A stretch of DNA of 64,000 bases. Origin: Rhizorhabdus phycosphaerae (GTDB lineage Bacteria > Pseudomonadota > Alphaproteobacteria > Sphingomonadales > Sphingomonadaceae). Under the pieces are notes generated by a model. That model did no database searches and had not been told where the DNA came from. It was given only the letters and a program-made list of their open reading frames with translations. Below are positions 18,879-29,037 of the stretch, in pieces; the first letter of the stretch is position 1, and the number at the start of each line of letters is the position of its first letter. The stretch covers positions 3,531,001 through 3,595,000 of the forward strand of contig NZ_CP049107.1 in the NCBI RefSeq assembly GCF_011044255.1, in the 5' to 3' direction. The translations under genes and the position numbers were made by a program.

Positions 18879-19403
18879 TTATCCTTCCAGTTGAATCTTG
18901 TCCGCGCCCTCGGTCGAGAGCGGCGCGGTGGCCTTGATGAGAGCGTCGGTCAGGATCAGCTTCGCGCTGGCGATCTGCGCCAGCGGTACCGCCACCTCAC
19001 CCAATTTGTTTACACCGAGAGTCACCGAGTCGCCATCGCTCGCGATGATGCGCCCGTCGAACTGCTTGCGGCCGTCGAGCGGCGAGGCGAGCTTGACCCG
19101 TGCGTCGAAGCCGGCCCAGTCGATCCAGTCCTGAACGCGGGTCAGCGGGCGATCGATGCCGGGGGAACTGACCTCAAGCCGATAGGCTTCCTCGATCGGG
19201 TCCAATTCGTCGAACTTCTCGGAAATGCGCCGCGAAAGCGCCTCGCAATCGGATATGTCCAGCTGCCGCGTATCCGGACGCTCCGCCATGATCTGCAGCG
19301 TCGGATCGCTTTTGCCGCCGAAAAAGGCGACGCGCACGAGCTCCAGCCCCAGAGCTTTCGCTTCGGGCTCGATCAACGTGGTCAGCGCGGCGATATCCGC
19401 CAT
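18879..19403 (-). CDS. rimP: Ribosome maturation factor RimP
   Basis: 174 residues from ATG 19403 (a second ATG lies 3 nt upstream at 19406). The frame is open for another 24 codons but MADIAALTTLIEPEAKALG matches the family start. FDELDPIEEAYRLEVSSPGIDRPLT is the diagnostic RimP block at the end of the N-terminal alpha/beta domain, followed by an SH3-like C-terminal domain. It acts in 30S assembly. It heads the rimP-nusA operon, and the promoter should lie within 19404-19681, shared with the divergent chemotaxis gene. Confidence 0.96.
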   Translation of the reverse strand: MADIAALTTLIEPEAKALGLELVRVAFFGGKSDPTLQIMAERPDTRQLDISDCEALSRRISEKFDELDPIEEAYRLEVSSPGIDRPLTRVQDWIDWAGFDARVKLASPLDGRKQFDGRIIASDGDSVTLGVNKLGEVAVPLAQIASAKLILTDALIKATAPLSTEGADKIQLEG

Positions 19404-19681
19404 CATGGCTCCTGTTTGAAACGCAGCAGTTCTTGCGCCGGAAGCTTTCGCTACCGGCCTCGTCAGAGTTTCCAATGTCGAGAGGTGAGCGTGATATAGG
19501 CGAAAGCGTCGCGGGCGGCAATATGCGACGTCGACGTCAGGCCGAAAATCGCTCCAGCCTCTTGGTGCATGGCCGCATTAGGCATTCGCTAACCCCGTAA
19601 GCCTAGGAAGGAAGCCGAGATTTCCGCCCGGAACCGTGGATCGTCCGATTCGCAGTGCCGGCGGTCGTTACCGGAGATCCG

Positions 19682-21232
19682 ATGCGTATTGTCGAACTCG
19701 ACGTCCTGCGCCAGCGCGGGATCAAGTTGATCAGCTGGAGCAGCGCCGCCTTCACCGCGCTGCTGGCCCTGGCAATGTCCTTCGGACTGCTCGCGCCTTC
19801 ACCTATGGCGGTCCTGCTGTCGGCCCTGGTCAATGTGCTACCCATGCGCGCCGTGGTGCGGAAGCGGCATGACGCGAAGAGCAGGATGATCGTCGGCGCG
19901 CTTGCGGCCGCGCAGCCGGCGATCCTAGTCTACAGCATGTCCGGTCATCAGTGGCAGATGGACATGCACATGTATTTCTTCGTCGCGCTGGCGAGCCTGA
20001 CGATCCTCTGCGACTGGCGGCCGATCGTCCTCGCATCGGCTCTTGTCGCGCTCCATCACCTGATTCTCGATGTGGTGGCACCCCAATGGGTGTTTTCCGG
20101 TGACGGCAATCTCATGCGCGTCTTCGTCCACGGCGCCGCCGTCGTTCTGCAATGCGCGCTGCTCAGCCATATCGGGATGCAGCTCGCGGATCTGCTGATC
20201 CGCCAGGGACAGGCGCGGCACGAAAGCGATATCCTTGCGCGCGAGGCGGAAGCCGCAGCAGGTGAAGCGCGTGCGGCGCAGGATGCGGCCGAGCGGGCGC
20301 TGGCGGCAGTCGCGGCGGCCGAGTCGCGTACGGCTGCGGAGCGGCGCAGGCGCGAAGAGCGCGAGCAGGAGTTGCAGCTTGCCCGCCGGCAGGAGCTGGT
20401 GGCGCTTGCCGGCGAGTTCGAATCGTCGGTGCACGGGGTGGTGACCTCGCTCGGAGACGCGGCGCTCCAGCTCGAAGCGGCGGCATCGGCGCTCAACGAA
20501 CTCGCCCATGACAGCAGCCACCAAAGCGCAGCTGTCGCACTGCAGGCCGCGAGGGCGTCGGATGCCGCCCGCACGGTAGCGCAGAGCGTCGGCCATCTTT
20601 CGCACTCGATATCCGGCATTGCGGCGAGCGTCGACCGGCAGGCGCAGCTTAGTGACCGGGCGCGGGCGAACTCCGCCACCGGCGACAAGGCGGTGCGGTC
20701 GCTTTCGGAACGCGCCACCGACATTGGCGAGTTCACCGGCAAGATCCAGTCTATCGCATCGAACACCAATTTGCTGGCGTTGAACGCGACGATCGAAGCG
20801 GCCCGCGCCGGAGAGGCCGGGCAGGGCTTTGCCGTCGTCGCCACCGAGGTAAAGAGCCTGGCAACACAGGCCTCGCGCGCGACCGAGGAAATCAGTGCGC
20901 TGATCGACGGTGTTCACGCCGGCGCGCGTGTCGCGGAAAGTTCTCTGGGGGACGTGCTCGACGTGGTGGAGGAGCTCAGCGTCGCTGCCGCGCGGATACG
21001 TGAGATGCTGGCGGCGCAACGCGATACCGCCCAACTGCTCGAAGCCAATGCGCGCCATACGGCCGAGGATGCGGACCAAATGCTCGCCCGCGTCAATCAC
21101 GTCGCGGCGGTCGCGAGCGAGGCGGGTCAGCTGTCGAGCCAGGTTCGCGGCGCCGCCGGAGATCTGCTGGACCAGTCCCGCCAGCTGCAGCAGGTTACCG
21201 AGCGCTTCGTATCCCAGCTCCGCGCGGCCTGA
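19682..21232 (+). CDS. Methyl-accepting chemotaxis protein with multi-helix membrane sensor
   Basis: 516 residues from ATG 19682, with GGAG upstream; a GTG at 19655 is also possible. The N-terminus has about five or six membrane helices (residues 14-165) with almost no periplasmic loop, then an Ala/Glu/Arg-rich coiled coil (about 170-245). The signalling domain follows, with the hairpin tip [20 protein letters not shown] and [15 protein letters not shown]. It lacks the usual two-helix periplasmic sensor and an evident HAMP domain. No che genes adjoin it. The ligand is unknown, and the membrane itself may be the sensed compartment. Confidence 0.9.
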   Translation: MRIVELDVLRQRGIKLISWSSAAFTALLALAMSFGLLAPSPMAVLLSALVNVLPMRAVVRKRHDAKSRMIVGALAAAQPAILVYSMSGHQWQMDMHMYFFVALASLTILCDWRPIVLASALVALHHLILDVVAPQWVFSGDGNLMRVFVHGAAVVLQCALLSHIGMQLADLLIRQGQARHESDILAREAEAAAGEARAAQDAAERALAAVAAAESRTAAERRRREEREQELQLARRQELVALAGEFESSVHGVVTSLGDAALQLEAAASALNELAHDSSHQSAAVALQAARASDAARTVAQSVGHLSHSISGIAASVDRQAQLSDRARANSATGDKAVRSLSERATDIGEFTGKIQSIASNTNLLALNATIEAARAGEAGQGFAVVATEVKSLATQASRATEEISALIDGVHAGARVAESSLGDVLDVVEELSVAAARIREMLAAQRDTAQLLEANARHTAEDADQMLARVNHVAAVASEAGQLSSQVRGAAGDLLDQSRQLQQVTERFVSQLRAA

Positions 21233-21266
21233 ACCCGGCTTTCGCGAGACGGTGACCGTCGGCGGA

Positions 21267-22481
21267 TCACGCCGCCAGGCGCATCTCCATCCGGTCCCAG
21301 ATTTCGAGCAGCGCTTGCGTCAGTTCGCGCATCATCTCTTCGCTGTGCGCCGGTCCCGGCGTGAAGCGGAGTCGCTCGGTCCCGCGCGGCACCGTCGGAT
21401 AATTGATCGGCTGCACATAGACGCCATATTCGGCGAGCAGAATGTCCGAGATCTTCTTGGCCTTGACCGGATCGCCGACCATCAGCGGGACGATGTGGGT
21501 CGTGGTCTGCATCACCGGCAGTCCGGCATCGGCGAACATCTTCTTGAGCGTGCCGGCGGCGGCCTGCTGTCCGTCGCGCTCTTCCGACGATGCCTTGAGA
21601 TGCCGGACGCTGGCCAGCGCTCCCGCGACCAGCACCGGCGACAACGAGGTCGTGAAGATGAAGCCCGGCGCATAGCTGCGGATGACGTCGATGATCATCT
21701 GATCGGCGGCGATATAGCCACCCATCACGCCGAAGGCCTTGCCCAGCGTGCCTTCGATCACGGTGATCCGGCTGGCTGCCTCGTCCCGATCGGAAATGCC
21801 GCCACCGCGCGGGCCGTACATGCCGACGGCATGGACTTCGTCGAGATAGGTGATCGCGTTATACTTGTCGGCGAGATCGCAGATCGCATGCAGCGGGGCG
21901 ACGTCCCCGTCCATCGAATAGACGCTCTCGAAGGCGATGAGCTTCGGCACATCCGGATCTTCCGCAGCAAGAAGCTCTTCGAGATGGGCGAGGTCATTAT
22001 GCCGGAAGACCCGCTTCTCGCAGCCCGAATTGCGGATGCCGGCGATCATCGACGCATGGTTGAGCTCGTCGGAGAAGATGACGCAGCCGGGCAGCACCTT
22101 GGCGAGCGTCGACAGCGTCGCTTCGTTCGACACATAGCCCGAGGTGAAGAGCAGCGCGCCTTCTTTGCCGTGCAGGTCGGCCAGTTCGGCCTCGAGGTCG
22201 ACGTGATAATGGGTGTTGCCGCCGATGTTGCGCGTGCCGCCCGATCCGGCGCCGACGTCATGCAGCGCTTCTTCCATCGCCGCGATCACCGAAGGATGCT
22301 GGCCCATGGCGAGATAGTCGTTCGAGCACCAGACGGTGACCGGCTTCGGACCGTTATGGCCTGCGAAACAGCGCGCGTTCGGGAACATGCCCTTGTTGCG
22401 CAGGATATCGATGAAAACGCGGTAGCGACCTTCCGCGTGCAGACGATCGATCGCCTGGGTGAATACGCGCTGATAATCCAA
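21267..22481 (-). CDS. hemA: 5-aminolevulinate synthase
   Basis: A 404-residue PLP enzyme that condenses glycine and succinyl-CoA to 5-aminolevulinate, the first step of haem synthesis by the Shemin pathway. [17 protein letters not shown] and the [11 protein letters not shown] segment are typical, and the PLP lysine lies in [14 protein letters not shown]. Length is normal. The predicted start is TTG 22481 ([13 protein letters not shown]), preceded by an AGGG. It lies downstream of murI on the same strand with 128 bp between them. Confidence 0.97.
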   Translation of the reverse strand: MDYQRVFTQAIDRLHAEGRYRVFIDILRNKGMFPNARCFAGHNGPKPVTVWCSNDYLAMGQHPSVIAAMEEALHDVGAGSGGTRNIGGNTHYHVDLEAELADLHGKEGALLFTSGYVSNEATLSTLAKVLPGCVIFSDELNHASMIAGIRNSGCEKRVFRHNDLAHLEELLAAEDPDVPKLIAFESVYSMDGDVAPLHAICDLADKYNAITYLDEVHAVGMYGPRGGGISDRDEAASRITVIEGTLGKAFGVMGGYIAADQMIIDVIRSYAPGFIFTTSLSPVLVAGALASVRHLKASSEERDGQQAAAGTLKKMFADAGLPVMQTTTHIVPLMVGDPVKAKKISDILLAEYGVYVQPINYPTVPRGTERLRFTPGPAHSEEMMRELTQALLEIWDRMEMRLAA

Positions 22482-22584
22482 GAGCCCTGCTCCCCAGCGC
22501 CCCGGCTTTCGCCAAAGGGCTAAACACCCGGCCTTTTACGGCGAGGGTCAGCCAAATACCAGTGCGAACAATTCCTAATATTCC

Positions 22585-22620
22585 CGATCACAGAATCGCG
22601 CATTCTCGATCACAGGATCG
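22585..22620 (-). repeat. Pair of 14-nt direct repeats at the murI 3' end
   Basis: CGATCACAGAATCG at 22585-22598 and CGATCACAGGATCG at 22607-22620 differ at one base and are 22 nt apart. The second copy covers the murI stop region. Their role is unknown; a two-turn spacing would suit a binding site for the hemA promoter, but this is speculation. Confidence 0.4.
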
Positions 22621-23404
22621 AGAGCCGGTCCAGACTGTGCGACGCAAGCGCCGAACGCAGGGCATCGGAGGTTTCGATCGGCGCGGTGAACACCGCCTCG
22701 CCCGACGGAGCTTTGGGCCAGCACTGCCCCTGGGTCAGATGGGCGATGCGCCGCGCGATTCCCGGGCCGCCATCGACGAAGCGCAGCGGCCTGGGAGCCG
22801 CAGCGGCCAGTTCTTCCGCGACCAGCGGGAAATGGGTGCAGGCCAGCACGACCGTGTCGATGCGCTCTCCGCCCGGCTGATCGAGCAGGCCGGAGAGCAC
22901 CGCCCGATAATCGTCGACATAGGTCCGGTCGCCGCGCAACTTCGCTTCGGCCAGCTCGACGAGCCGTGCGGAACCATGCCGCAGCACGAGGCAGTCGGCA
23001 GCGAAACGGGCGGACAGGTCGTCGACATAGGGCTGGCGAACGGTCGCATCGGTACCAAGCACCCCGAAGGCGCGGGTGACCGACTGTTCGGCGGCCGGCT
23101 TGATCGCGGGCACCGTCCCCACCACCGGCAGGTCCAGCGCGGCACGCACGGCGGCCAGCACGATCGTGGAGGCGGTGTTGCAGGCGATCGTCACGAGCCG
23201 GGGCCGGTGGCGTTCGACCAGGCGCCCCAAAAGTGCGGGCACGCGCGCGGCGATTTCCGCCTCGCTCTTCGTTCCATAGGGGAAGCCGCCATTGTCGGCG
23301 ACATAGACATAGGAAGCGGCGGGCAGCAGCGCTCTGGTCGGGGCGAGTACGGACAGGCCGCCCACCCCGGAATCGAACATCAGGATCGGACGATCATCGG
23401 CCAT
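22610..23404 (-). CDS. murI: Glutamate racemase
   Basis: A 264-residue cofactor-independent enzyme that makes D-glutamate for peptidoglycan. The two catalytic cysteines sit in ACNTAST (about residue 76) and ACTHFPL (about residue 188). The opening MFDSGVGGLSVL is typical. Length is normal. It is divergent from plsY, with 145 bp between the two starts. Confidence 0.96.
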   Translation of the reverse strand: MADDRPILMFDSGVGGLSVLAPTRALLPAASYVYVADNGGFPYGTKSEAEIAARVPALLGRLVERHRPRLVTIACNTASTIVLAAVRAALDLPVVGTVPAIKPAAEQSVTRAFGVLGTDATVRQPYVDDLSARFAADCLVLRHGSARLVELAEAKLRGDRTYVDDYRAVLSGLLDQPGGERIDTVVLACTHFPLVAEELAAAAPRPLRFVDGGPGIARRIAHLTQGQCWPKAPSGEAVFTAPIETSDALRSALASHSLDRLSIL

Positions 23405-23549
23405 CGCGGCTCACTTAGGAGGCCCGCGCCGGCATCGCAACGGCTTATGCCCAGCCCGCCCGTCGGGCGCCTTTGCCGGTCACGTCGGTTGCGCCGCGAC
23501 CGGCATCGACTATGCTGGACCGAACCATGTGGGGGAACGGGTTCACTGA

Positions 23550-24137
23550 ATGCTGTCATTGACGACCATCCTGTTGCTGCTGGGCGGCTATCTTCTCGGA
23601 TCCATCCCCTTCGGTGTCGTGCTGACGCGGTGGGGCGGTGCCGGCGATCTCCGCAAGATCGGTTCGGGCAATATCGGCGCGACCAATGTCCTGCGCACCG
23701 GCCGCAAGGGGCTGGCCGCAGCGACATTGCTGCTGGATGGCGGAAAAGGCGCGGCGGCGGTCCTGATTGCCGGCGCGGTGCAGCCCGAGGCCGCGCTCTG
23801 GGCCGGCGGCGCGGCCTTTCTCGGCCATCTCTATCCGGTCTGGCTGCGTTTTGCCGGCGGCAAGGGCGTCGCGACCATGCTGGGCGTCTCGCTGGCGGCC
23901 TGGTGGCCGGCCGGTCTGGCCTTCGCCATCGTCTGGCTGACCATGCTCGCCATCAGTCGGCGCTCGTCCGTCGGCGGTCTGTCGGGTGCCGTCGCCGCGC
24001 CGATCGCGGCCGCCATGGGCGGTCAGTCCGACGCTGTGCTCGTGATGCTCGGCATGACGCTTCTGCTGGTGTGGAAGCATCGCGGCAATATCGCGCGGCT
24101 GCTCGATGGCACCGAGCCCAAGGTGGGAGAGGGCTGA
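23550..24137 (+). CDS. plsY: Acyl-phosphate glycerol-3-phosphate acyltransferase PlsY
   Basis: A 195-residue inner-membrane protein with about five helices that acylates glycerol-3-phosphate from acyl-phosphate, the first step of phospholipid synthesis. Conserved cytoplasmic motifs are present: GSIPFG, then GSGNIGATNVLRTGRKG, and FAGGKGVATMLG. The 3' end overlaps dprA by 32 nt. plsY-dprA-topA is a common order in this group. Confidence 0.97.
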   Translation: MLSLTTILLLLGGYLLGSIPFGVVLTRWGGAGDLRKIGSGNIGATNVLRTGRKGLAAATLLLDGGKGAAAVLIAGAVQPEAALWAGGAAFLGHLYPVWLRFAGGKGVATMLGVSLAAWWPAGLAFAIVWLTMLAISRRSSVGGLSGAVAAPIAAAMGGQSDAVLVMLGMTLLLVWKHRGNIARLLDGTEPKVGEG

Positions 24138-25233
24138 GCTGTCCGGCCAGCTGGATCATGACGAGCGGCTTGCCCGGCTTCGCCTGATCCGCACGCCGCG
24201 CGTCGGACCCGTCGCGCATGCGCAGCTCATCGCGCGTTTCGGGAGTGCGCGCGCCGCGATCGAGGAACTGCCCGACCTCGTCCGGCGCAATGGCGGCGCA
24301 GCGCCGGCTATCCCGGAACCTTCTGTTGCCCTGCTCGAGATGGAGCAGGTGGCGCGGCTCGGCGCGCGGCAGGTCTTTCGCGGCGAAGGCGACTATCCCG
24401 CCTGGCTCGACCGCTGCGATGGCGCGCCCGCCCTGCTGGTGATGCGCGGCAATCCGTCGCTGCTCGCGCGGCGGGCGGTTGCCATGGTCGGCGCGCGGAA
24501 CGCCAGCGGCGCGGCGATGCGCTTTGCCCGGATGCTGGCGCACGATCTTTCCGCCCGGGGCTGGCTCGTCATATCGGGCCTGGCGCGCGGCATCGATACC
24601 GCCGCCCATGTCGGGGCGCTGGAGCATGGAACCGCGGCGGTGATCGCCGGGGGAATAGACGTCGTCTACCCGCCGGAAAATGACCGGCTGCAGGCGGAGA
24701 TCGCCGAATGGGGCGTGCTGATCGCGGAACAGCCACCCGGCGTCGAGCCCCGTGCGCGGCATTTCCCCCACCGCAACAGGATCATCGCAGGGCTGGCCGA
24801 GGGCACGGTCGTCGTGGAAGCGGCGCCGAAGTCGGGTTCGTTGATCACCGCGCGCCTTGCCGGCGAATTCGGCCGCGACGTGATGGCGGTGCCCGGCTCG
24901 CCGCTGGATCCGCGTGCGCAGGGCTGCAACCTGCTGATCCGTGAGGGGGCGACGCTGGTCCAGTCGGCCGAGGATATCATCGAGTCGCTGTCGCCCATCG
25001 GCGGGGTATCGGTGCCGCCGACGCCGCTCTTCGTCGCCCGGCCGCAGCGGGATGTGGACGAGGCGGCACGGGATGCGCTGCTCGGTCTGCTTGGCCCCGT
25101 TCCCTTGCCCGTCGACGAACTCATCCGCCTGGGTGGCTTCGATGCACCGGCGGTTCATGCCGTGCTGCTCGATCTCGAACTCGCCGGCCGGCTGGAGCGC
25201 CACGCCGGTGGCAAGGTCAGCCTGACCGCATGA
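24106..25233 (+). CDS. dprA: DNA-processing protein DprA
   Basis: 375 residues with a Rossmann-type DNA-binding core. VGARNASGAAMRFARMLA and ISGLARGIDTAAHVGAL are the diagnostic segments, followed by EQPPGVEPRARHFPHRNRIIAGL. A C-terminal winged-helix domain (about 300-370) is present. DprA loads RecA on incoming single-stranded DNA in natural transformation. The start at ATG 24106 lies inside plsY; no better in-frame ATG or GTG is seen close to the plsY stop, so the exact start is uncertain. Confidence 0.95.
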   Translation: MAPSPRWERAELSGQLDHDERLARLRLIRTPRVGPVAHAQLIARFGSARAAIEELPDLVRRNGGAAPAIPEPSVALLEMEQVARLGARQVFRGEGDYPAWLDRCDGAPALLVMRGNPSLLARRAVAMVGARNASGAAMRFARMLAHDLSARGWLVISGLARGIDTAAHVGALEHGTAAVIAGGIDVVYPPENDRLQAEIAEWGVLIAEQPPGVEPRARHFPHRNRIIAGLAEGTVVVEAAPKSGSLITARLAGEFGRDVMAVPGSPLDPRAQGCNLLIREGATLVQSAEDIIESLSPIGGVSVPPTPLFVARPQRDVDEAARDALLGLLGPVPLPVDELIRLGGFDAPAVHAVLLDLELAGRLERHAGGKVSLTA

Positions 25234-25283
25234 CATTTCCGGGATGCCTGCCCTTGACGAGCGTCCGCCGGTCTAGCCACCTT

Positions 25284-25303
25284 CGTACGTGTACGCGTAC
25301 GTA
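25284..25303. other. Alternating TACG/GTAC palindromic tract upstream of topA
   Basis: A run of CGTACGTGTACGCGTACGTA contains the perfect 10-bp palindrome GTACGCGTAC flanked by further purine-pyrimidine alternation. Alternating sequence of this kind can adopt left-handed or cruciform structure under negative supercoiling. It lies about 45 bp before the topA start, in the promoter region. Confidence 0.4.
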
Positions 25304-25348
25304 AGCCACCGGCCTATGTGCTCCCGAAGAGGATAGCCTGTAACCATC

Positions 25349-27937
25349 ATGAAGCTTGTCGTCGTCGAATCGCCCGCCAAGGCCAAGACCATCGAAAAAT
25401 ATCTTGGTCCGGGCCACCGCGTTCTCGCGTCCTATGGACATGTCCGCGACCTTCCCGCCAAGGACGGCTCGGTCGATCCGGACAACGGCTTCGAGATGGA
25501 ATGGGAGGCCTATGCCGATAAGACCCGCCAGCTCAAGGCGATCGCCGACGAGGCGAAAAACGCGGATGTCCTGATCCTTGCGACCGACCCTGATCGCGAG
25601 GGCGAGGCGATCAGCTGGCATGTGAAGGAGGTGCTCGGCAAGCGCCGGGCCCTTCCCAAGACGGTCCAGCGCGTGACCTTCAACGCCATCACCAAGCCCG
25701 CCGTGACCGAGGCAATGGCCAATCCCCGCGAACTCGACGAGGATCTGATCGACGCCTATCGGGCGCGGCGCGCGCTCGATTATCTGGTCGGCTTCACCCT
25801 GTCGCCGGTGCTCTGGCGCAAGCTGCCGGGCGCCAAGTCCGCCGGTCGAGTCCAATCGGTGGCGCTGCGCCTCGTGGTCGATCGCGAGCGCGAGATCGAG
25901 CTGTTCCGGCCCCAGGAATATTGGTCGATCACCGCCGACATGGAGCATGACGGCATTCCCTTCCTCGCGCGTCTCGTGCGCTGGAACGACCAAAAGATCG
26001 ACCGGCTGACGATCGGCAACGGCCAGGATGCCCAGGCGGCGAAGGCGGCGGTCGAGGCGGGACGCTTCTCGGTCGCCACGGTCGAGACAAAGCCCCTCAC
26101 GCGCAACCCGCCGCCGCCGTTCACGACGTCGACCCTGCAACAGGAGGCTGCCCGCAAGCTCGGCTTCTCGGCCAGCCACACGATGCGGCTGGCGCAGGCG
26201 CTCTACGAGGACGGCGCCATCACCTATATGCGGACCGACGGCGTGCAGATGGACGGCAGCGCCATCACCGCCGCGCGCGGGGCGATCGCCAATCGCTACG
26301 ATGCGTCCTACGTGCCCGACAAGCCGCGCCAGTACACCGCCAAGGCAAAGAACGCACAGGAAGCGCACGAGGCGATCCGCCCAACCGATTTCTCCCGCGA
26401 CCGTGCCGGCAGCGGCGACCATGGCCGCCTCTATGACCTCATCTTCAAGCGTGCGCTCGCCAGCCAGATGGCGTCGGCCAGGCTCGAACGCACGACGGTC
26501 GACATGACCGACGGCACCGGCCAGCAGGCGCTTCGGGCGACCGGCCAGGTCGTCCTGTTTCCCGGCTATCTGGCGCTCTACGAAGAGGGCCGCGACGACG
26601 AGGCCGACGACGAGAGCCGTCGCCTGCCGCGCATGAAGGAGGGCGATGCCCCCGCGAAGAAGAAGGTCAATTCCGAGCAGCATTTCACCCAGCCGCCGCC
26701 GCGCTATTCGGAAGCGAGCCTGGTCAAGAAGATGGAGGAGCTCGGCATCGGTCGCCCGTCGACCTATGCCTCGATCCTGCAGACGCTCAAGGACCGCGAA
26801 TATGTGACGGTCGAGAAGAACCGCTTCCAGCCGAGCGAGAGCGGACGCCTCGTGACGAGCTTCCTGGAGCGCTTCTTCGAGCGCTATGTCAGCTACGATT
26901 ACACCGCCCATCTCGAGGAGAGTCTTGACGACGTCTCGGGCGGGCGGGCGGGCTGGCAGGCCGTGCTGGAAGCCTTCTGGAAGGACTTCAAGCCGAAGAC
27001 TGCCGAGGTCATGGACCAGAAGCCGTCCGAAGTGACGGCGGCGCTCGACGAGTTCCTGGCGCCCTATCTGTTCCCTGACAAAGAAGATGGCAGCGATCCG
27101 CGCCAATGTCCGGTGTGCGAGGCCGGACGCTTGTCGCTGCGCGGCGGACGCTTCGGCGCGTTCATCGCCTGCTCCAACTATCCGGACTGCAAATATACGC
27201 GCCGCTTCGCCCAGGCTGGGGCTGCGGATGCGGGTGCCGATGCTGGGCCTGTCGTGCTCGGTACCGACCCGGAGACCGGGTTGGAGGTCTCGCGCCGCGC
27301 AGGCCGCTTCGGTCCCTATATCCAGCTCGGCGACGGCAAGGATGCCAAGCGTTCGTCGATACCCAAGGACGTCGGCACCGACGCGCTCGACATGGAATGG
27401 GCAATGAAGCTGTTGTCGCTTCCGCGCCTGATCGGTCCGCATCCCGAGTCCGGCGAACCGATCACGGCGTCGATCGGCCGCTTCGGACCTTATCTGGCGC
27501 ATAATGGCAAATATGCTCGCCTCGCGTCGACGGCAGAGGTTTTCGAAACCGGCATGAACGCCGCCGTGGTCAAGCTGGCGGAAGCCGCTGCGGGTGGCGG
27601 GCGTCAGCGCGGCAAGGCCGAGCCGCTGAAGCAGTTCGGCACGAGCCCGGTGACCAACGCCGAGGTCAAGCTGATGGCCGGGCGTTTCGGTCCCTATGTG
27701 ACCGATGGCGAGACCAACGCGACGCTCCCGAAGACCGCCAATCCCGACGAGATGACTCTGGAGGCGGCGCTGGAGCTGCTCGCCGCGCGCGCAGCCAAGG
27801 GGCCGGGGACCAAGGCCAAGAAAAAGGCGGCCCCCAAAAAGGCTGCGGCTCCGAAGAAGGCGGCGGCGAAGACGACCGCCGAAAAGAAGCCGGCAGCCAA
27901 GAAGGCTCCGGCGAAGAAGGCAGCCGCAAAGGCTTGA
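25349..27937 (+). CDS. topA: DNA topoisomerase I
   Basis: 862 residues. The TOPRIM domain starts with VVVESPAKAKTIEKYLG and holds TDPDREGEAISWHV. The catalytic tyrosine is Tyr293 in ITYMRTDGV. A zinc-ribbon-like element (CPVC, then CSNYPDC) lies near residues 585-615, followed by repeated RFGPY topoisomerase C-terminal modules. The last 45 residues are almost only Lys, Ala and Pro, like a histone H1 tail. It relaxes negatively supercoiled DNA by a type IA mechanism. It ends the plsY-dprA-topA run. Confidence 0.98.
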   Translation: MKLVVVESPAKAKTIEKYLGPGHRVLASYGHVRDLPAKDGSVDPDNGFEMEWEAYADKTRQLKAIADEAKNADVLILATDPDREGEAISWHVKEVLGKRRALPKTVQRVTFNAITKPAVTEAMANPRELDEDLIDAYRARRALDYLVGFTLSPVLWRKLPGAKSAGRVQSVALRLVVDREREIELFRPQEYWSITADMEHDGIPFLARLVRWNDQKIDRLTIGNGQDAQAAKAAVEAGRFSVATVETKPLTRNPPPPFTTSTLQQEAARKLGFSASHTMRLAQALYEDGAITYMRTDGVQMDGSAITAARGAIANRYDASYVPDKPRQYTAKAKNAQEAHEAIRPTDFSRDRAGSGDHGRLYDLIFKRALASQMASARLERTTVDMTDGTGQQALRATGQVVLFPGYLALYEEGRDDEADDESRRLPRMKEGDAPAKKKVNSEQHFTQPPPRYSEASLVKKMEELGIGRPSTYASILQTLKDREYVTVEKNRFQPSESGRLVTSFLERFFERYVSYDYTAHLEESLDDVSGGRAGWQAVLEAFWKDFKPKTAEVMDQKPSEVTAALDEFLAPYLFPDKEDGSDPRQCPVCEAGRLSLRGGRFGAFIACSNYPDCKYTRRFAQAGAADAGADAGPVVLGTDPETGLEVSRRAGRFGPYIQLGDGKDAKRSSIPKDVGTDALDMEWAMKLLSLPRLIGPHPESGEPITASIGRFGPYLAHNGKYARLASTAEVFETGMNAAVVKLAEAAAGGGRQRGKAEPLKQFGTSPVTNAEVKLMAGRFGPYVTDGETNATLPKTANPDEMTLEAALELLAARAAKGPGTKAKKKAAPKKAAAPKKAAAKTTAEKKPAAKKAPAKKAAAKA

Positions 27938-27945
27938 GCCAGGAA

Positions 27946-27969
27946 GCGGCACCCCGGTCGGGGTGCCGC
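27946..27969. terminator. Bidirectional terminator between topA and trpS
   Basis: GCGGCACCCCG pairs perfectly with CGGGGTGCCGC around a 2-nt loop (or 10 bp with 4 nt). It lies 8 nt after the topA stop and just before the convergent trpS stop. There is no long T-run. Confidence 0.7.
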
Positions 27970-27983
27970 CTGAACCCGGCTGA

Positions 27984-28979
27984 TTACAGGCCCATCGCCC
28001 GATAGGCGCTGGCGAGCGTCGGTGCGGCGAGCGTGCGCGCCTTCTCGGCCCCCTTGGCGAGGATCGCGTCCAGCTCGGCCGGGTCACTCTTCAGCGCCCG
28101 CAGCCGCTCGGCGATCGGGCCAAGTTTGCTGGCGAGCAATTCGCCGAGCGCCGGCTTGAAGCTGCCAAAGCCCTGGCCACCGAACTGGCCGAGAACATCG
28201 GCCGGGGTCGTGTCGGTCATGGCGGCGTATATGCCGACCAGATTGCGCGCTTCCGGCCGCCCTTCCAGCCCGTCGACGCTATCCGGCAGCGGCTCCGGAT
28301 CGGTCTTCGCCTTGCGAACCTTGGACATGATCGTCTCGGCATCGTCGGTCAAATTGATCCGGCTCATGTCCGACGGGTCGGACTTCGACATCTTGGAAGA
28401 CCCGTCACGCAGGCTCATCACGCGGGCGGCCGGGCCGCCGATCACGGGTTCGGGCAGGGTGAACAGTTCGACCCCGAAATCGGTGTTGAACTTGGTGGCG
28501 ATGTCGCGCGCCAGTTCCAGATGCTGCTTCTGGTCTTCGCCGACCGGAACATGGGTCGCCTGATAGAGCAGCACGTCCGCCGCCTGCAGCACCGGATAGG
28601 CGTACAAGCCGATGGAGGCGCCCTCGCGGTTCTTACCCGACTTTTCCTTGAACTGGGTCATCCGGTTCAGCCAGCCGATCCGCGCGGTGCCGTTGAGGAG
28701 CCAGCAGAGCTCGGCATGGGCGGGAACGTCCCGCTGGCGAAACAGGACCGCCTTGTCGGGATCGATCCCGCAGGCGACGAGCGCCGCCGCCATCTCACGG
28801 ATATTGTTCGTCAGCATCGCCGGTTCGTTGTGCACGGTGATGGCGTGCAGGTCGGCGAGGAAGAACAGGCATTCACCCTCGTCCTGCATCTGTACCCAGC
28901 GCTTGATCGCGCCGAGATAGTTGCCGAGATGAAGGTTTCCGGTGGGCTGGATGCCCGAGACTGTGCGCTTATGAGTCAT
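27984..28979 (-). CDS. trpS: Tryptophanyl-tRNA synthetase
   Basis: A 331-residue class I synthetase. The HIGH-like motif is [10 protein letters not shown] near residue 17, the KMSKS motif is intact as SKMSKSDPS near residue 200, and [15 protein letters not shown] is the conserved active-site segment. The length equals the bacterial family. It lies 58 nt downstream of murJ and probably shares the secB-murJ-trpS transcript. Confidence 0.97.
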   Translation of the reverse strand: MTHKRTVSGIQPTGNLHLGNYLGAIKRWVQMQDEGECLFFLADLHAITVHNEPAMLTNNIREMAAALVACGIDPDKAVLFRQRDVPAHAELCWLLNGTARIGWLNRMTQFKEKSGKNREGASIGLYAYPVLQAADVLLYQATHVPVGEDQKQHLELARDIATKFNTDFGVELFTLPEPVIGGPAARVMSLRDGSSKMSKSDPSDMSRINLTDDAETIMSKVRKAKTDPEPLPDSVDGLEGRPEARNLVGIYAAMTDTTPADVLGQFGGQGFGSFKPALGELLASKLGPIAERLRALKSDPAELDAILAKGAEKARTLAAPTLASAYRAMGL

Positions 28980-29037
28980 GACAGCCGGGCTATTGGGGCG
29001 ACGCCCGACCGAGTCAAGCGCGCCGTCCCCGACGCGC

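Noticed and set aside
16563-19499. 978-codon open frame on the plus strand across nusA and rimP
   Set aside because: The same antisense effect; NusA and RimP are certain on the minus strand.
25217-28087. 956-codon open frame antisense to topA
   Set aside because: Topoisomerase I is certain on the plus strand; the antisense product is repetitive Arg/Leu/Gly.
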